The notes: a model not told the origin generated them from the letters alone. DNA of 46,806 bases from Desulfobacteraceae bacterium (GCA_016844935.1 JAERTK010000171.1:1-46806); one strand, 5' to 3'; numbered from the stretch's first letter, positions 27,518-36,650 are shown. Numbers and translations: made by a program.

Positions 27518-29329
27518 ATGGCGACATTAGAACAATTAAAGGACATTCTGGTTAAGTCGCTCGGCTTTAAAGCGCACCAGATCAATACCGGTGAAGGTAA
27601 TGGGGTCGCTTCCACTGTTGAAGGGCTTGATGATAAAGCGGAATTTCTTGTTACGACGACGGTGGGCAATTGCTACGCTGCCTTCAAACATAACGGAACA
27701 ACGCTGAGTGAAGCCGAGGCAAACCGTTACAAAGCGTTAAGTATTCTCATGCCCAACGGACCGGCCGCGTACTGTGTTGTGCAGACTGGAGAGCACCTGC
27801 GCCTCTTCTATGTGGAAAAAGGAAACGAGCTGCACGACCCCATCCAAGAGTGGGACGCTGTAAGGGATGCTGAGGACATGGTTAAGGAGCTCAAGCCGGA
27901 TATTGTAGATAGCCTTGAGCAATGGGCGCGAAAGACACTGCATACGGAAAACAGCCTCTCCCGTTTTGTGCAGCTGATGAAGGGATGTTGGCAGGATATC
28001 TGGGATATTGAAAACAAGCGCAATGACTGGATTTTCGATGAGTTTACCCGTTTCCTGTTCATCAAACTGAATGAGGATGCAAAGCCCAATGGTGCGTTCA
28101 CCACCGCCAAATTCAAGTCCTACTGTGCTGAAAACAAACATATGGGCGACAAGGCCGGGCAAACTTTCATCAACAACCTTTTTGACGATCTGAAAGGCCG
28201 TCACCCTGAGGTGTTCACTGATGAGAGCGAACGGGTTCTGAGCAAGTCAGGGACTGTAAGCCGGGTGATCGCAAGACTGGAAGACATCAACCTGAAGGAC
28301 ACACAGGGCGATGTGCTTGGCAGAGCTTTCGAGATTATGCTGTCCGACACCTTTAAAGGTAAGGACCTGGGACAGTTTTTCACCCCGAGGGAGATCGTTT
28401 CTTTCATGCTGGATTTGGCCCGGGAGATGCCCGAAGCACCAGCACTTGATATTGAAAGCAATCAGCGGTTCTTGGATGCCTGTGCAGGGTCTGGCGGTTT
28501 CCTGATAGCCACGTACGAGGATGTTTACAAACACACGCTGTCCAATGGAATCGATGCAGCCAAGAAAGAGGCGCTGCTTAAACGTCTCGGCCAGAATACG
28601 TTTTTTGCCGCTGAGATTGAAGAGAAAGCCGCCCGTCTTGGCAAGTTGAACATGATCATCCATGCGGTGGATCAGCGCAACGCCAATTGGCTTCACCAGA
28701 ACTATATCTATAACGAGGACTTTGGTGGGTTGAAACCCCAGATTGAATATGAAGTTGATTTCGGGAATGGGAAGCGTAAACAGCAAATCGGTCCCAACAG
28801 CATCGATCTTATCCTGACCAATCCGCCTTTTGGTAAATCCGTGAAGAGCAAAGATATACTTCTGGATTATCAATTTGGCCATGAGGTGAAGGTATTCAAA
28901 ACCAAAGGCCGTCCGCCTGAGAAACGTCCGAGAAACAGTCAGGACAGTGAGGTCCTGTTTATTGAACATTACCTGCGAGTGCTGAAGCCCGGAGGCAAGC
29001 TCTTGATTGTCTTGCCGGATGGCGTGCTTTCAAATGCAACGGCCAAACCGGTTCGGGATTTCATCAGAGAGAATGCGTTGATCAAGGCCGTGATTTCTCT
29101 GCCGAGTGAAACCTTTGCATCGACGGGCACAAGCATTCCGACCAATGTGGTTTACCTCCAAAAGAAGAAACCGGGGGAAATTCAAGGTGACATTTTCATG
29201 GCCCGGGCTGATTACGTCGGTCGCCGAGCAAATGGTGAGCCTCTCAAGGAAAATGATCTTCCATTCATTCTGGAAAAATTCCGTGAATGGCAATCCGGAA
29301 CGCTGCAAATGCCGGTGGAGGATAAATAG
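27518..29329 (+). CDS. hsdM: Type I N6-adenine methyltransferase subunit (HsdM)
   Basis: The start is taken at ATG 27518 after AGAGGAG; an upstream TTG at 27509 lies in the pglZ stop. The 603-aa protein has the HsdM helical domain (SRFVQLMKGCWQDIWDI), GQFFTPREIVSFMLDLARE, SAM motif I DACAGSGGFLIATYEDV from Asp320, and catalytic motif IV NPPF at Asn435 (TNPPFGKSVKS). The first 130 residues (ILMPNGPAAYCVVQTGEHLRLFYV) resemble the N-terminal domain seen in some type I subunits, with no nuclease residues that I can confirm. It replaces the single-chain PglX of known BREX loci and should work with the HsdS encoded two genes upstream. Confidence 0.92.
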   Translation: MATLEQLKDILVKSLGFKAHQINTGEGNGVASTVEGLDDKAEFLVTTTVGNCYAAFKHNGTTLSEAEANRYKALSILMPNGPAAYCVVQTGEHLRLFYVEKGNELHDPIQEWDAVRDAEDMVKELKPDIVDSLEQWARKTLHTENSLSRFVQLMKGCWQDIWDIENKRNDWIFDEFTRFLFIKLNEDAKPNGAFTTAKFKSYCAENKHMGDKAGQTFINNLFDDLKGRHPEVFTDESERVLSKSGTVSRVIARLEDINLKDTQGDVLGRAFEIMLSDTFKGKDLGQFFTPREIVSFMLDLAREMPEAPALDIESNQRFLDACAGSGGFLIATYEDVYKHTLSNGIDAAKKEALLKRLGQNTFFAAEIEEKAARLGKLNMIIHAVDQRNANWLHQNYIYNEDFGGLKPQIEYEVDFGNGKRKQQIGPNSIDLILTNPPFGKSVKSKDILLDYQFGHEVKVFKTKGRPPEKRPRNSQDSEVLFIEHYLRVLKPGGKLLIVLPDGVLSNATAKPVRDFIRENALIKAVISLPSETFASTGTSIPTNVVYLQKKKPGEIQGDIFMARADYVGRRANGEPLKENDLPFILEKFREWQSGTLQMPVEDK

Positions 29330-31296
29330 TGAGCGAACTCTATCTGGGAAAACATATCGACCCAAGCGGTCAGCCCGGTGAACTGTATCACCACCGTATC
29401 AGCGACCTGATCACGCACACCTTTATCTGTGGCGGATCTGGTTCAGGCAAGACGGTTATGGGAAAAGCAATCATTGAGGAGGCTGCGCTTCGTGGTGTTC
29501 CTGCCATACTGGTTGATCTTAAAGGTGATCTTTCTTCGCTGGCCTTATCTTTCCCGGAAATATCGCCCAACGCTCTCGCTCCCTGGCTTGAGGTCGAGGA
29601 CATAGCCACATTGGGACGTGCTGCCCTCGCGGAATCCAATTCCCTGAGAAAGCGCCTGTGGGACTGGGGTTTCGCAGAATCCAACATGCGGGAGTTTTCT
29701 GAAAAGATCGCCGTAGAGGTGTTTACGCCACGGAGCGAACTTGGTCGCAGAGTTGCCATCCCGCTTATCACGTCGCCCCCACCGGACATTGACACCCTTT
29801 TTGCCGAGGAGCCGGATACCGCGTCCGTGATGGTCACCAGCATGGCGGAGGCACTGGTTAGGCGTGTGATCCCCTCCGGGCAAAGGGATCGTGAAACCGA
29901 CTTCGTCACCGCGATTATTGAGCATGCATGGCGGAATGGTACTGATCTGACCGGTGAAAATGGTCTAGGGCATCTGGTATCCATGATTCTGGAACCGCCT
30001 TTTTCAACCATCGGTGTGCTCAGTGTGGATGACCATATTCCGGAAAAGCGCCGCCAGAAGCTTGCGCAGGCCGTAAATGGCCAGCTGGTGGGCGCTGCGG
30101 CCAACTGGGTTCGTGGAGAGGAGCTGAGCATCGATAAACTGGTTGGCGCTAACCGGCTGGACAGAAAGACTCAGATCAGTGCCATCAATCTGTCGCATAT
30201 CACGGACTTTGAGGATCTAAGCTTTGTTGTTGCTCAAGTGGCCTTTGCAATCAATACATGGATGCGTCAACAAGGGAGCGCTCCGGTTGGCAACCGCCCC
30301 CGTCTTCTGTTCTTTTTGGACGAAATCGGCGGTGGAGGCGGTAAAACGGCCTTTTACCCCGCTTATCCATATACCTCTACCTGTAAGCCTGCTCTGAATA
30401 TCCTTGTCAAACAGGCGCGGGCTTTTGGCGTGGGCTGCATTCTGGCTACTCAGAATCCGGGGGATATTGATTACAAAGGGCTGTCGAACTGTGCGACATG
30501 GATCGTCGGAAAACTTCAGACCAAACGTGACCGAGACAAAGTCCGTGAAGGTTTGACCGATGCCGAATTTTCACCTGCGGACCTGACCAAGAAACTGGCC
30601 AAACCCAAGACGGGTGAGTTTATGGTTCTGAATAAAGAAGGAGATGTCCTTTTTGTCAAAGAACGCTGGCTGCTTTCATACCATTGCACATTAAGCCCGG
30701 AAAAACTGAAACGCTACAAAGCCAAAGGGGTGAAACCTTTGGAAGGAGCCTTGGACACAGGCATTTTGATTGATGATGCCGGGCTGCATGAAACAACTTC
30801 CGAGCACGATGAAGTACAGGATCTCTGGAACGATGCTCAGAACACCCTTGGAAAGGCCTGCCGGTTCATTGAAAAAATCATCGATATTGAACCCGACAAC
30901 AGCAAAGCCAGAACATGGTTGAATGTGCTGCGGGACCCAGAAGGCATTGAACGTAGACTCGATCAGGCTCAGAAAGAAGCCCGGAAAAAGACCGATCCCG
31001 GATCGAGCAGCGAACCAGCGAAAGAAAAGGATGGTCTGGTGGCACTGCTTTCACAACAGCAACCACAAGCAAATTCCGCTTTTATGGCAACAAATTCGAC
31101 CCCTGCTGAACCCGATACACCAACAAGCGGCGTAACCAGTGATATCGTTGCAGATGACGGAACTGTGACATACAAAGGCAAGTCATATCAGCTTTACCGA
31201 AGATACGCAGGTAAATCGGTGGCATTCATAGCGGTGGATGGCCAACTGAAATTTTCCATAGAAGGAAAAGTGCTGGCCAAAAACTATAAAATTTAA
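29329..31296 (+). CDS. HerA-family DNA-translocase-like ATPase
   Basis: This 655-aa protein starts at GTG 29329, overlapping the hsdM stop by one base, with GGAGG 8 nt upstream. Walker A is GGSGSGKTVMGK (residues 35-46), followed by VPAILVDLKGDLSSLAL. Walker B is RLLFFLDEIGGGGGK around Asp331, and the segment VGCILATQNPGDIDYKGLSNCATWIVGKLQT is typical of HerA/FtsK-like bacterial ATPases (DUF853/DUF87 group). The tail beyond 480 has a helical segment, a Pro/Ser/Thr linker and a small beta domain (DGTVTYKGKSYQLYRRYAGK). In this operon it occupies the place of BrxHII or BrxL. It probably forms a hexamer that moves on DNA, as known for the family. Confidence 0.88.
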   Translation: MSELYLGKHIDPSGQPGELYHHRISDLITHTFICGGSGSGKTVMGKAIIEEAALRGVPAILVDLKGDLSSLALSFPEISPNALAPWLEVEDIATLGRAALAESNSLRKRLWDWGFAESNMREFSEKIAVEVFTPRSELGRRVAIPLITSPPPDIDTLFAEEPDTASVMVTSMAEALVRRVIPSGQRDRETDFVTAIIEHAWRNGTDLTGENGLGHLVSMILEPPFSTIGVLSVDDHIPEKRRQKLAQAVNGQLVGAAANWVRGEELSIDKLVGANRLDRKTQISAINLSHITDFEDLSFVVAQVAFAINTWMRQQGSAPVGNRPRLLFFLDEIGGGGGKTAFYPAYPYTSTCKPALNILVKQARAFGVGCILATQNPGDIDYKGLSNCATWIVGKLQTKRDRDKVREGLTDAEFSPADLTKKLAKPKTGEFMVLNKEGDVLFVKERWLLSYHCTLSPEKLKRYKAKGVKPLEGALDTGILIDDAGLHETTSEHDEVQDLWNDAQNTLGKACRFIEKIIDIEPDNSKARTWLNVLRDPEGIERRLDQAQKEARKKTDPGSSSEPAKEKDGLVALLSQQQPQANSAFMATNSTPAEPDTPTSGVTSDIVADDGTVTYKGKSYQLYRRYAGKSVAFIAVDGQLKFSIEGKVLAKNYKI

Positions 31297-31370
31297 CTCC
31301 TGCTGATTGCTTACAAAAATTTTGATAGATTCATTCAAAGAAAATAGACTTACAAAGAGGATGAGAGCCC

Positions 31371-32384
31371 ATGCCACGGATAACCGATATTAACAGCCTT
31401 CTATTTCCAGTCGAAGAACACCCGGTTTTTGTGGGTATTCGCACAGAATCAGGCGAACGCCGTCTATCCGTCCCTGATAAAAAAGCGATTGTTAACGCGA
31501 AGACCAGCCGGGTGCTGGGGGTCGTGAGTCGGGGGTATCGTCTGGTAACGAACCAACAAGCGCTGGAATGGGCTAATCAATGCTGTCAAACCCTATTTCC
31601 GGAAACGAAGCCGGGTGAGTGGGAGGTTAATGCGAGCGATGCTCCTGGGACCGGCGGACATTGTTTCATTGATATCACCCATAATTCGACCGCGTTGGAC
31701 TTTACGTTTGTCGCCGCAAAAGACCGTCCCGATGCATTTGGCCCTTTCGTTCGGGTCACCAACAGCTATAACGGGTTACGTGCGCTTGCATTCGACATCG
31801 GCTTTTTTCGAAAAGTATGCAGGAATGGGATGATCATCCCCGATTCGATTATACGGTTTAAATTCACACATTCCAAAGAGGACATCGGCGAGAAGATCAA
31901 TTTCGAGATCTCCCAGGAACGCCTCTCAAAAGTCAAGAACAGCTTCAACGATTATTTTAACGCGCTGCGCGATTGCAAAATAGGCCGACCGAAATTCGAT
32001 CCAATGCTTCGCGGCGTATTGAAAATTCGCGAGCCTAAAAAATTGAAACCACAAAGCCCAATTGCTGAAGATTGGGAAATCCTTTCGCTAAAGATAAACA
32101 GCCTCTGCGATCAATATGCCAAGGAAATAGGCGAAAACGCATATGGTGTATTTAATGCGATTACCGATTTCGCCTCTCATCCGCCGCATAATCGATGCGT
32201 TCATCGTGAGAAGCATAGCTTTCAAAGGCTGGCCGGTGATTGGCTGAGCAAATTTAGCCAAGAATGCCAAGAACCCAATTTCAAATTGGTGAGTTACCTG
32301 GAAAAACTGGACAAACAAGATGATAATGAAGGAGAGAGTTCGAGTAACGTTTCGAACAACTTCAACTCCCGTCCGAGGTCTTGA
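31371..32384 (+). CDS. DUF932 domain protein
   Basis: This 337-aa protein has the DUF932 pattern: INAKTSRVLGVVSRGYRLVTNQQAL near residue 50, GGHCFIDITHNSTALDF, and GPFVRVTNSYNGLRALAFDIGFFRKVCRNGMI (compare the family N-S-y-n-G and v-C-x-N-G-m). Such proteins are common on phages, plasmids and islands and have no settled role. It begins 75 bp after the HerA gene, on the same strand, so it may share the operon or have its own promoter. The Shine-Dalgarno AGAGGATG precedes ATG 31371. Confidence 0.75.
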   Translation: MPRITDINSLLFPVEEHPVFVGIRTESGERRLSVPDKKAIVNAKTSRVLGVVSRGYRLVTNQQALEWANQCCQTLFPETKPGEWEVNASDAPGTGGHCFIDITHNSTALDFTFVAAKDRPDAFGPFVRVTNSYNGLRALAFDIGFFRKVCRNGMIIPDSIIRFKFTHSKEDIGEKINFEISQERLSKVKNSFNDYFNALRDCKIGRPKFDPMLRGVLKIREPKKLKPQSPIAEDWEILSLKINSLCDQYAKEIGENAYGVFNAITDFASHPPHNRCVHREKHSFQRLAGDWLSKFSQECQEPNFKLVSYLEKLDKQDDNEGESSSNVSNNFNSRPRS

Positions 32385-32577
32385 AAATTTATGGTTGACC
32401 AATAACATGAGAAGTGTTATCTTGAAGTTGAAGTAAGAATTCCCCCCCCTTGGGGATCTTCCCCAGTCTGTTTCACAATAATCAAATCGGACAAAATCTA
32501 TTCCACAGAGCACCGATGATGGCCATCGGCGTGGGCATTATTGCCCGCTTGACCGAACCGAATAGAAAGGAGACGGT

Positions 32578-33330
32578 ATGACAAAACCGCCTGTTCCGCA
32601 GGAAGGCCCTGAACTGATTTCCCTGGCCTTTGAGGTGGCGCTGGACGTCCACAGAGGCCAAAAAAGGAAGAACACAACGATACCATATATTGTGCATCCG
32701 GTTGGGACTGCCATTGCTTTAGCGAAATGCGGATGTCCCGACCATCTTGTTGCCGCCGGTCTACTTCATGATACCCTGGAAGACACCAAGTTAACCCTGG
32801 CGGAACTTGAAAAGACATTTGGGGAGGCGATAGCCGTCATTGTTCAAGGGTGCTCTGAGGATAAAAGCCAGGGGTGGGAGGATCGGAAGCGGCATACGGT
32901 TCACTACCTGAATAAGGCCTCCCAGGCCATCCGGTATGTCAGCCTCGCGGACAAGGCTGATAATATCAGTGCCATCGCTCATGATTACAGGAGGAAAGGA
33001 GAGAAACTCTGGAGCCGCTTTAACCGAGGCAAAGGGCATCAGAGATGGTACTATGAAAACCTGGTCGTTGTATTGCGCGACGGGAAAGCTGGCGAGCCGT
33101 ACCGGAATCTCCACAGGCAGTTTACTCAAACGGTGATAGCGGTTTTTTGTTCATCAGAACGCGCGAAGCTCGAATCACTATTGCCGATACCTAAACGTCG
33201 GAAAGACACTGGAAGGCCAGAGTACGGGTCCGCGCTATCAAAAGCGGAAAAGGGTATGATGGCCAGGCCAGGAGGCTCGAATTACAGCTTGCCAGTCTGG
33301 CCAAAATATTATCCCTCAAAGAAGACGTAA
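32578..33330 (+). CDS. HD-domain phosphohydrolase, RelA/SpoT-hydrolase-like
   Basis: This 250-aa protein carries an HD domain like the hydrolase half of Rsh enzymes: PYIVHPVGTAIALA, LVAAGLLHDTLEDTKLTLAEL with the His-Asp pair, and YVSLADKADNISAI with the last metal-binding Asp. There is no synthetase, TGS or ACT region. It may hydrolyse (p)ppGpp or another modified nucleotide; the substrate is inference. The ATG follows AAAGGAGACGGT. A second HD protein lies 2.3 kb downstream with two unknown genes between them, so the four may form one unit. Confidence 0.82.
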   Translation: MTKPPVPQEGPELISLAFEVALDVHRGQKRKNTTIPYIVHPVGTAIALAKCGCPDHLVAAGLLHDTLEDTKLTLAELEKTFGEAIAVIVQGCSEDKSQGWEDRKRHTVHYLNKASQAIRYVSLADKADNISAIAHDYRRKGEKLWSRFNRGKGHQRWYYENLVVVLRDGKAGEPYRNLHRQFTQTVIAVFCSSERAKLESLLPIPKRRKDTGRPEYGSALSKAEKGMMARPGGSNYSLPVWPKYYPSKKT

Positions 33331-33466
33331 CCCCACCACAATAAAGCACAACCCTGTAGCCCAAATTCATCACAATCAAAAAGCCTAACAGAAGCCGGTC
33401 AGAAAATTCGTCAACCGTCAAGAGAAGGCGCTGCGCCGACAGCGGTAAGAAAGGAGGAGTACGCTT

Positions 33467-34753
33467 ATGGAAACAAACGTTAATGATAACGGAATTGAAA
33501 AGGAAAAATGGGATAAGGTGCAACCACTGTTAAAGAAGGCTTGGGAAGAGAGCGTTGCAGCGGGAGAAACCATAAAGTATTTTGCGAAATTGGCGATAGA
33601 AATACTTGGTCCAAAAGGCAAGCCTTATTATGAAAAGTTCGTAAGAGAGGTATTGGGAGAAAAGGAAGATGAGACAAAAAACGAGGTATCTGAACAAGCT
33701 TCCCCCCAGAACAACGGCGAAACTTCAGATCATCAATCCTATGATCCTAAAGATCGGCTATCTGCTAAGATAATGGAAACAGGAATCGGCTTAGCCGGTT
33801 TATATATTGAAGCTGGTAACAAAAGTTTCGCTGTTTTCGCGAAGGCAATGGACTCAGCCCTTGGTGTGAGCGCTAAAGACATGAAACCCTTTTATAGGTG
33901 TTGGTACGAGACGATTCGGTATTGCCCTGGATTTGACACAAAAGGAATGACTCCTGCTGCGGAAATTGATGAACTGATGGAAAAAAAAGCACAGCCTTTG
34001 GTCTATCCCAAGATTGACCGTAGCAAGTTCATACCAATCAGGAGCAGGGATTATTCTTACGGTGAAGGCACTTTCAGGGACGGGAGACCTTACAGAGCAG
34101 AGTTGTGGTACGATACGGGCCACTTTATTACATGCCTGACGTTCTTTGTCCCAAGAATAGGCATTGAAGATGCCGACGAAAAAACGCTGAGGGATATGCT
34201 TGTATCGGAAGGTTTGATCGATTTCCACGATGACAGATTCCACAATTCCGGTTATTCCAATTCCAGCATCAATCTTGAAACAAGGGAGGGCACAGATGAC
34301 GTCGGCACTGAAATGTGGATCATGACGGCAATTGTGACAGATCAAGATTCAGAAGAATATTTTGTCAGCAATCACGTAGCTATGTCTGGTTATAAGTTTC
34401 GTTACGCAAGGGGCGGAAAGCCCGAAGAGTATCTTGTGGCACTGATGGATGAAGATGGAAATTATCAGCCCTATTTTGTGAACAACTCAGATGAGCCCAT
34501 TGATTTAATGCGTGTCGGAGCGAGTGATGAATACAAAGATATTGCACCGCGAAGTTTTGTTAAATTTCATTTCCGATATCTTGATTGGGACTTCGACTGG
34601 GTCAATGAAATCAATGTCTATATCAAGACAAAAGATCAGGAATTTTATCTCTGCTATCATATGCGGAAGTATTTTATTGTCGCCTTTCTTGCTGAGAATC
34701 CAAAGCTGGACGATATTCCGGTAATGAACAAGCCCGGCTTGATAGTTGACTGA
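33467..34753 (+). CDS. Unknown 428-aa protein of the HD-gene cluster
   Basis: I do not recognise a named family for the whole protein. The N-terminal 60 residues are helical (EKWDKVQPLLKKAWEESVAAGETIKYFAKLAIEILG). The middle (KIMETGIGLAGLYIEAGNKSFAVFAKAMDSALG, then RCWYETIRYCPGFDTKGMTPAAEID) resembles a helical module found in large polyvalent proteins of mobile elements. The C-terminal half is beta-rich, with two similar-looking segments from about residue 185. No catalytic motif is seen. The start has a strong AAGGAGGAGT. It lies between two HD phosphohydrolases on the same strand. Confidence 0.7.
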   Translation: METNVNDNGIEKEKWDKVQPLLKKAWEESVAAGETIKYFAKLAIEILGPKGKPYYEKFVREVLGEKEDETKNEVSEQASPQNNGETSDHQSYDPKDRLSAKIMETGIGLAGLYIEAGNKSFAVFAKAMDSALGVSAKDMKPFYRCWYETIRYCPGFDTKGMTPAAEIDELMEKKAQPLVYPKIDRSKFIPIRSRDYSYGEGTFRDGRPYRAELWYDTGHFITCLTFFVPRIGIEDADEKTLRDMLVSEGLIDFHDDRFHNSGYSNSSINLETREGTDDVGTEMWIMTAIVTDQDSEEYFVSNHVAMSGYKFRYARGGKPEEYLVALMDEDGNYQPYFVNNSDEPIDLMRVGASDEYKDIAPRSFVKFHFRYLDWDFDWVNEINVYIKTKDQEFYLCYHMRKYFIVAFLAENPKLDDIPVMNKPGLIVD

Positions 34754-34800
34754 AAGCGTATGGCGTTTTACCGACGTGAATTGAGGAAGGAGGAAGAGAA

Positions 34801-35583
34801 ATGGAAAAAGACAACTGCCCCGAGAGCATAATGCTATACGAGGAGGAAGATTCACAAGCAGCGGGTGGAGTAGCCAGCAAACTGGTCTCAGAGCTCACAC
34901 TGGATGATATCCCCCACATAATGGATATCTTCGATGAGGAAGTGCGGAAATCAGCGCAGGACAACCAGGGAAGGAATGAAAATGCCGCAGAAAAAGGCCA
35001 GTCTCCTATAGCAAAAACGACATCTTACAGCATCAAGAACAGAATTTTGGATGATACGGTAAATGCCCTTCGCGATATACCAGTAAAGCTGCGCGGTGAG
35101 GATTCGCCGCTGGCTGACCCCTGGGAAGAGATAAAGGACCAGGTTCAGAATGGACTTTCCCTCTTTTGGCCAGTTTACGTTGATACGATGAAAGGCATTA
35201 TTGACGGCAATGTGAAAAGCCTTGCTGAGGAGAGTCGCCAGGCTCTAGCGGTAGAACTTAAAGTAAACCCAGAGGACATTGAGAGGCTTTGCACAAAAAT
35301 GAGGTTCCGGCTTATAGATAGAGCCAGAAAAGAGAGAATCCGTTATGCACCCTTCGATTTTCAATATTTCCGCTACTCCGTCGAGGATTTTGACATATAT
35401 GCTCAAATCCTTGAGCGGACGGGGCTTTATCAATTCAGGATCGCGGGATACTCCGTTGCAGTACCAGACGGAGAAGAGGGTGAAATGAGCACCGCCATTA
35501 TTGAAGATACGATGTCTAAGGAAGAATTTGACAAGGCAAGGCAAATGAACTGGCCTGAGAATTGGGAACAGGCCAAGGCGTGA
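34801..35583 (+). CDS. Unknown 260-aa protein of the HD-gene cluster
   Basis: No family is recognised. The first 75 residues are acidic and probably flexible; then a helical region (ILDDTVNALRDIPVKLRGEDSPLADPW through KGIIDGNVKSLAEESRQALAVEL) leads to a basic stretch (RFRLIDRARKERIRYAPFDFQYFRYS) and a short beta-like end. No signal peptide or membrane helix is seen. The gene begins 47 bp after its neighbour behind GAAGGAGGAAG, and ends 60 bp before the second HD gene, consistent with one transcript. Confidence 0.68.
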   Translation: MEKDNCPESIMLYEEEDSQAAGGVASKLVSELTLDDIPHIMDIFDEEVRKSAQDNQGRNENAAEKGQSPIAKTTSYSIKNRILDDTVNALRDIPVKLRGEDSPLADPWEEIKDQVQNGLSLFWPVYVDTMKGIIDGNVKSLAEESRQALAVELKVNPEDIERLCTKMRFRLIDRARKERIRYAPFDFQYFRYSVEDFDIYAQILERTGLYQFRIAGYSVAVPDGEEGEMSTAIIEDTMSKEEFDKARQMNWPENWEQAKA

Positions 35584-35643
35584 CTTTCTGAAGATACTGA
35601 ATTGGAGGTCGATGATGACGAACCCTTTAATGAGGAGGCGGTT

Positions 35644-36465
35644 ATGGATCAAGTAAAAACAGATGAAGTCAGAACCCCTACCCTTGAAAAGGCAATATCC
35701 TTGGCCGTTGATGGTCACAGAGGTAAGGAAGACAAGGCAGGTTCACCATACATCCTTCATCCCCTTCGGGTCATGTTCAAGATGGACACAGAAGACAAGA
35801 TGGTTGCGGCCGTTATGCACGATCTGATTGAAGATACGGAAACCAGCCTGGATGATCTAAGAGAATACGGATTCAGTACTGGGATTATTGAAGCGATTGA
35901 CAGCGTGACCCGCCGCGATGGGGAAGGATATGAAGAGTTCATAGATCGTGCCGGCCTCCATCCCATGGGTGCGGACATCAAACTGGCCGATCTTCAGGAC
36001 AACATGGACATGAGCCGTATTGGCTTTATCGGTGATAGGGACATCAATCGTCTGAAGAAATACCATCGGGCAATGGCGCGGATCAAAGAGCTGGAGGTCA
36101 TCCGAAGTAAACCGATGGAGGTGAGATATTATAAGAAGGGCGGTAATGTGCAGGTTGGTATTGTTACACTGGTTCCGCGAGGGTTGCCGTATCCCTATGC
36201 ACTGAACGCCTACGGGTCGGCAGGGACCATTGTTGTCGATTTTTCAGGCGCCTTAGCAGCGGCGGTAATGCCGGAAAATTTCCTTGACCTGAGATTGGTA
36301 CTTAAAATCCGTGATCCGCAGTTACTGCACCATTATTATGATCTGTGGGCGCCTTTCTTCTGTCCGGAATGTGGCGAATGCTACACCGATAAAGAATGGG
36401 ACATCCAGATGAATGGATTTGGCCACTGTCCGCAAGGGCATAGGCGGAGGATAGAAGAGAGGTGA
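35644..36465 (+). CDS. HD-domain phosphohydrolase with C-terminal zinc-ribbon-like tail
   Basis: The ATG at 35644 is chosen because GAGGAGG lies just upstream; the longer frame would need a TTG at 35602. The 273-aa product has an Rsh-type HD domain: GSPYILHPLRVMFKM, DKMVAAVMHDLIEDTETSLDDL with the His-Asp pair, and ADIKLADLQDNMDMSRI. The rest is a separate region ending FFCPECGECYTDKEWDIQMN and FGHCPQGHRRR, a likely Cys/His metal site. It is a distant paralogue of the HD protein at 32578. The substrate is unknown; (p)ppGpp or a nucleotide signal is possible. Confidence 0.8.
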   Translation: MDQVKTDEVRTPTLEKAISLAVDGHRGKEDKAGSPYILHPLRVMFKMDTEDKMVAAVMHDLIEDTETSLDDLREYGFSTGIIEAIDSVTRRDGEGYEEFIDRAGLHPMGADIKLADLQDNMDMSRIGFIGDRDINRLKKYHRAMARIKELEVIRSKPMEVRYYKKGGNVQVGIVTLVPRGLPYPYALNAYGSAGTIVVDFSGALAAAVMPENFLDLRLVLKIRDPQLLHHYYDLWAPFFCPECGECYTDKEWDIQMNGFGHCPQGHRRRIEER

Positions 36466-36476
36466 CAGGGGAAGCG

Positions 36477-36650
36477 TCAGCTCACAATAATGTTCGGTGG
36501 TTGGGAGATTCCTTTCTCCTTCAGCATCTGTTCCAAGGTCAGGTCATCTACCGGGCGCAAGTCGCGTACGGCGAAGAAGGCGCTATTGGCGGAATTGTAG
36601 GCGAGAGATTTATCAGAAGCCTCTAAAACCTCGGCCCAACAAAAACAAAT
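36477..36650 (-). pseudogene. Second copy of the C-terminal fragment ending QPPNIIVS
   Basis: The minus-strand frame encodes WAEVLEASDKSLAYNSANSA, FFAVRDLRPVDDLTLEQMLK and EKGISQPPNIIVS. About two thirds of the positions match the plus-strand fragment at 15040-15206. The frame upstream of the match (toward 36830) is unlike it, so only the C-terminus survives. One copy is inside the element and one outside, which points to a family carried by accessory DNA in this lineage. The function is unknown. Confidence 0.6.

Noticed and set aside
23503..29329. Ordinary type I restriction-modification system
   Set aside because: HsdS and HsdM are real, but there is no HsdR, PglZ lies between them, and all junctions tie them to the BREX-like genes; an ordinary system does not explain the layout.
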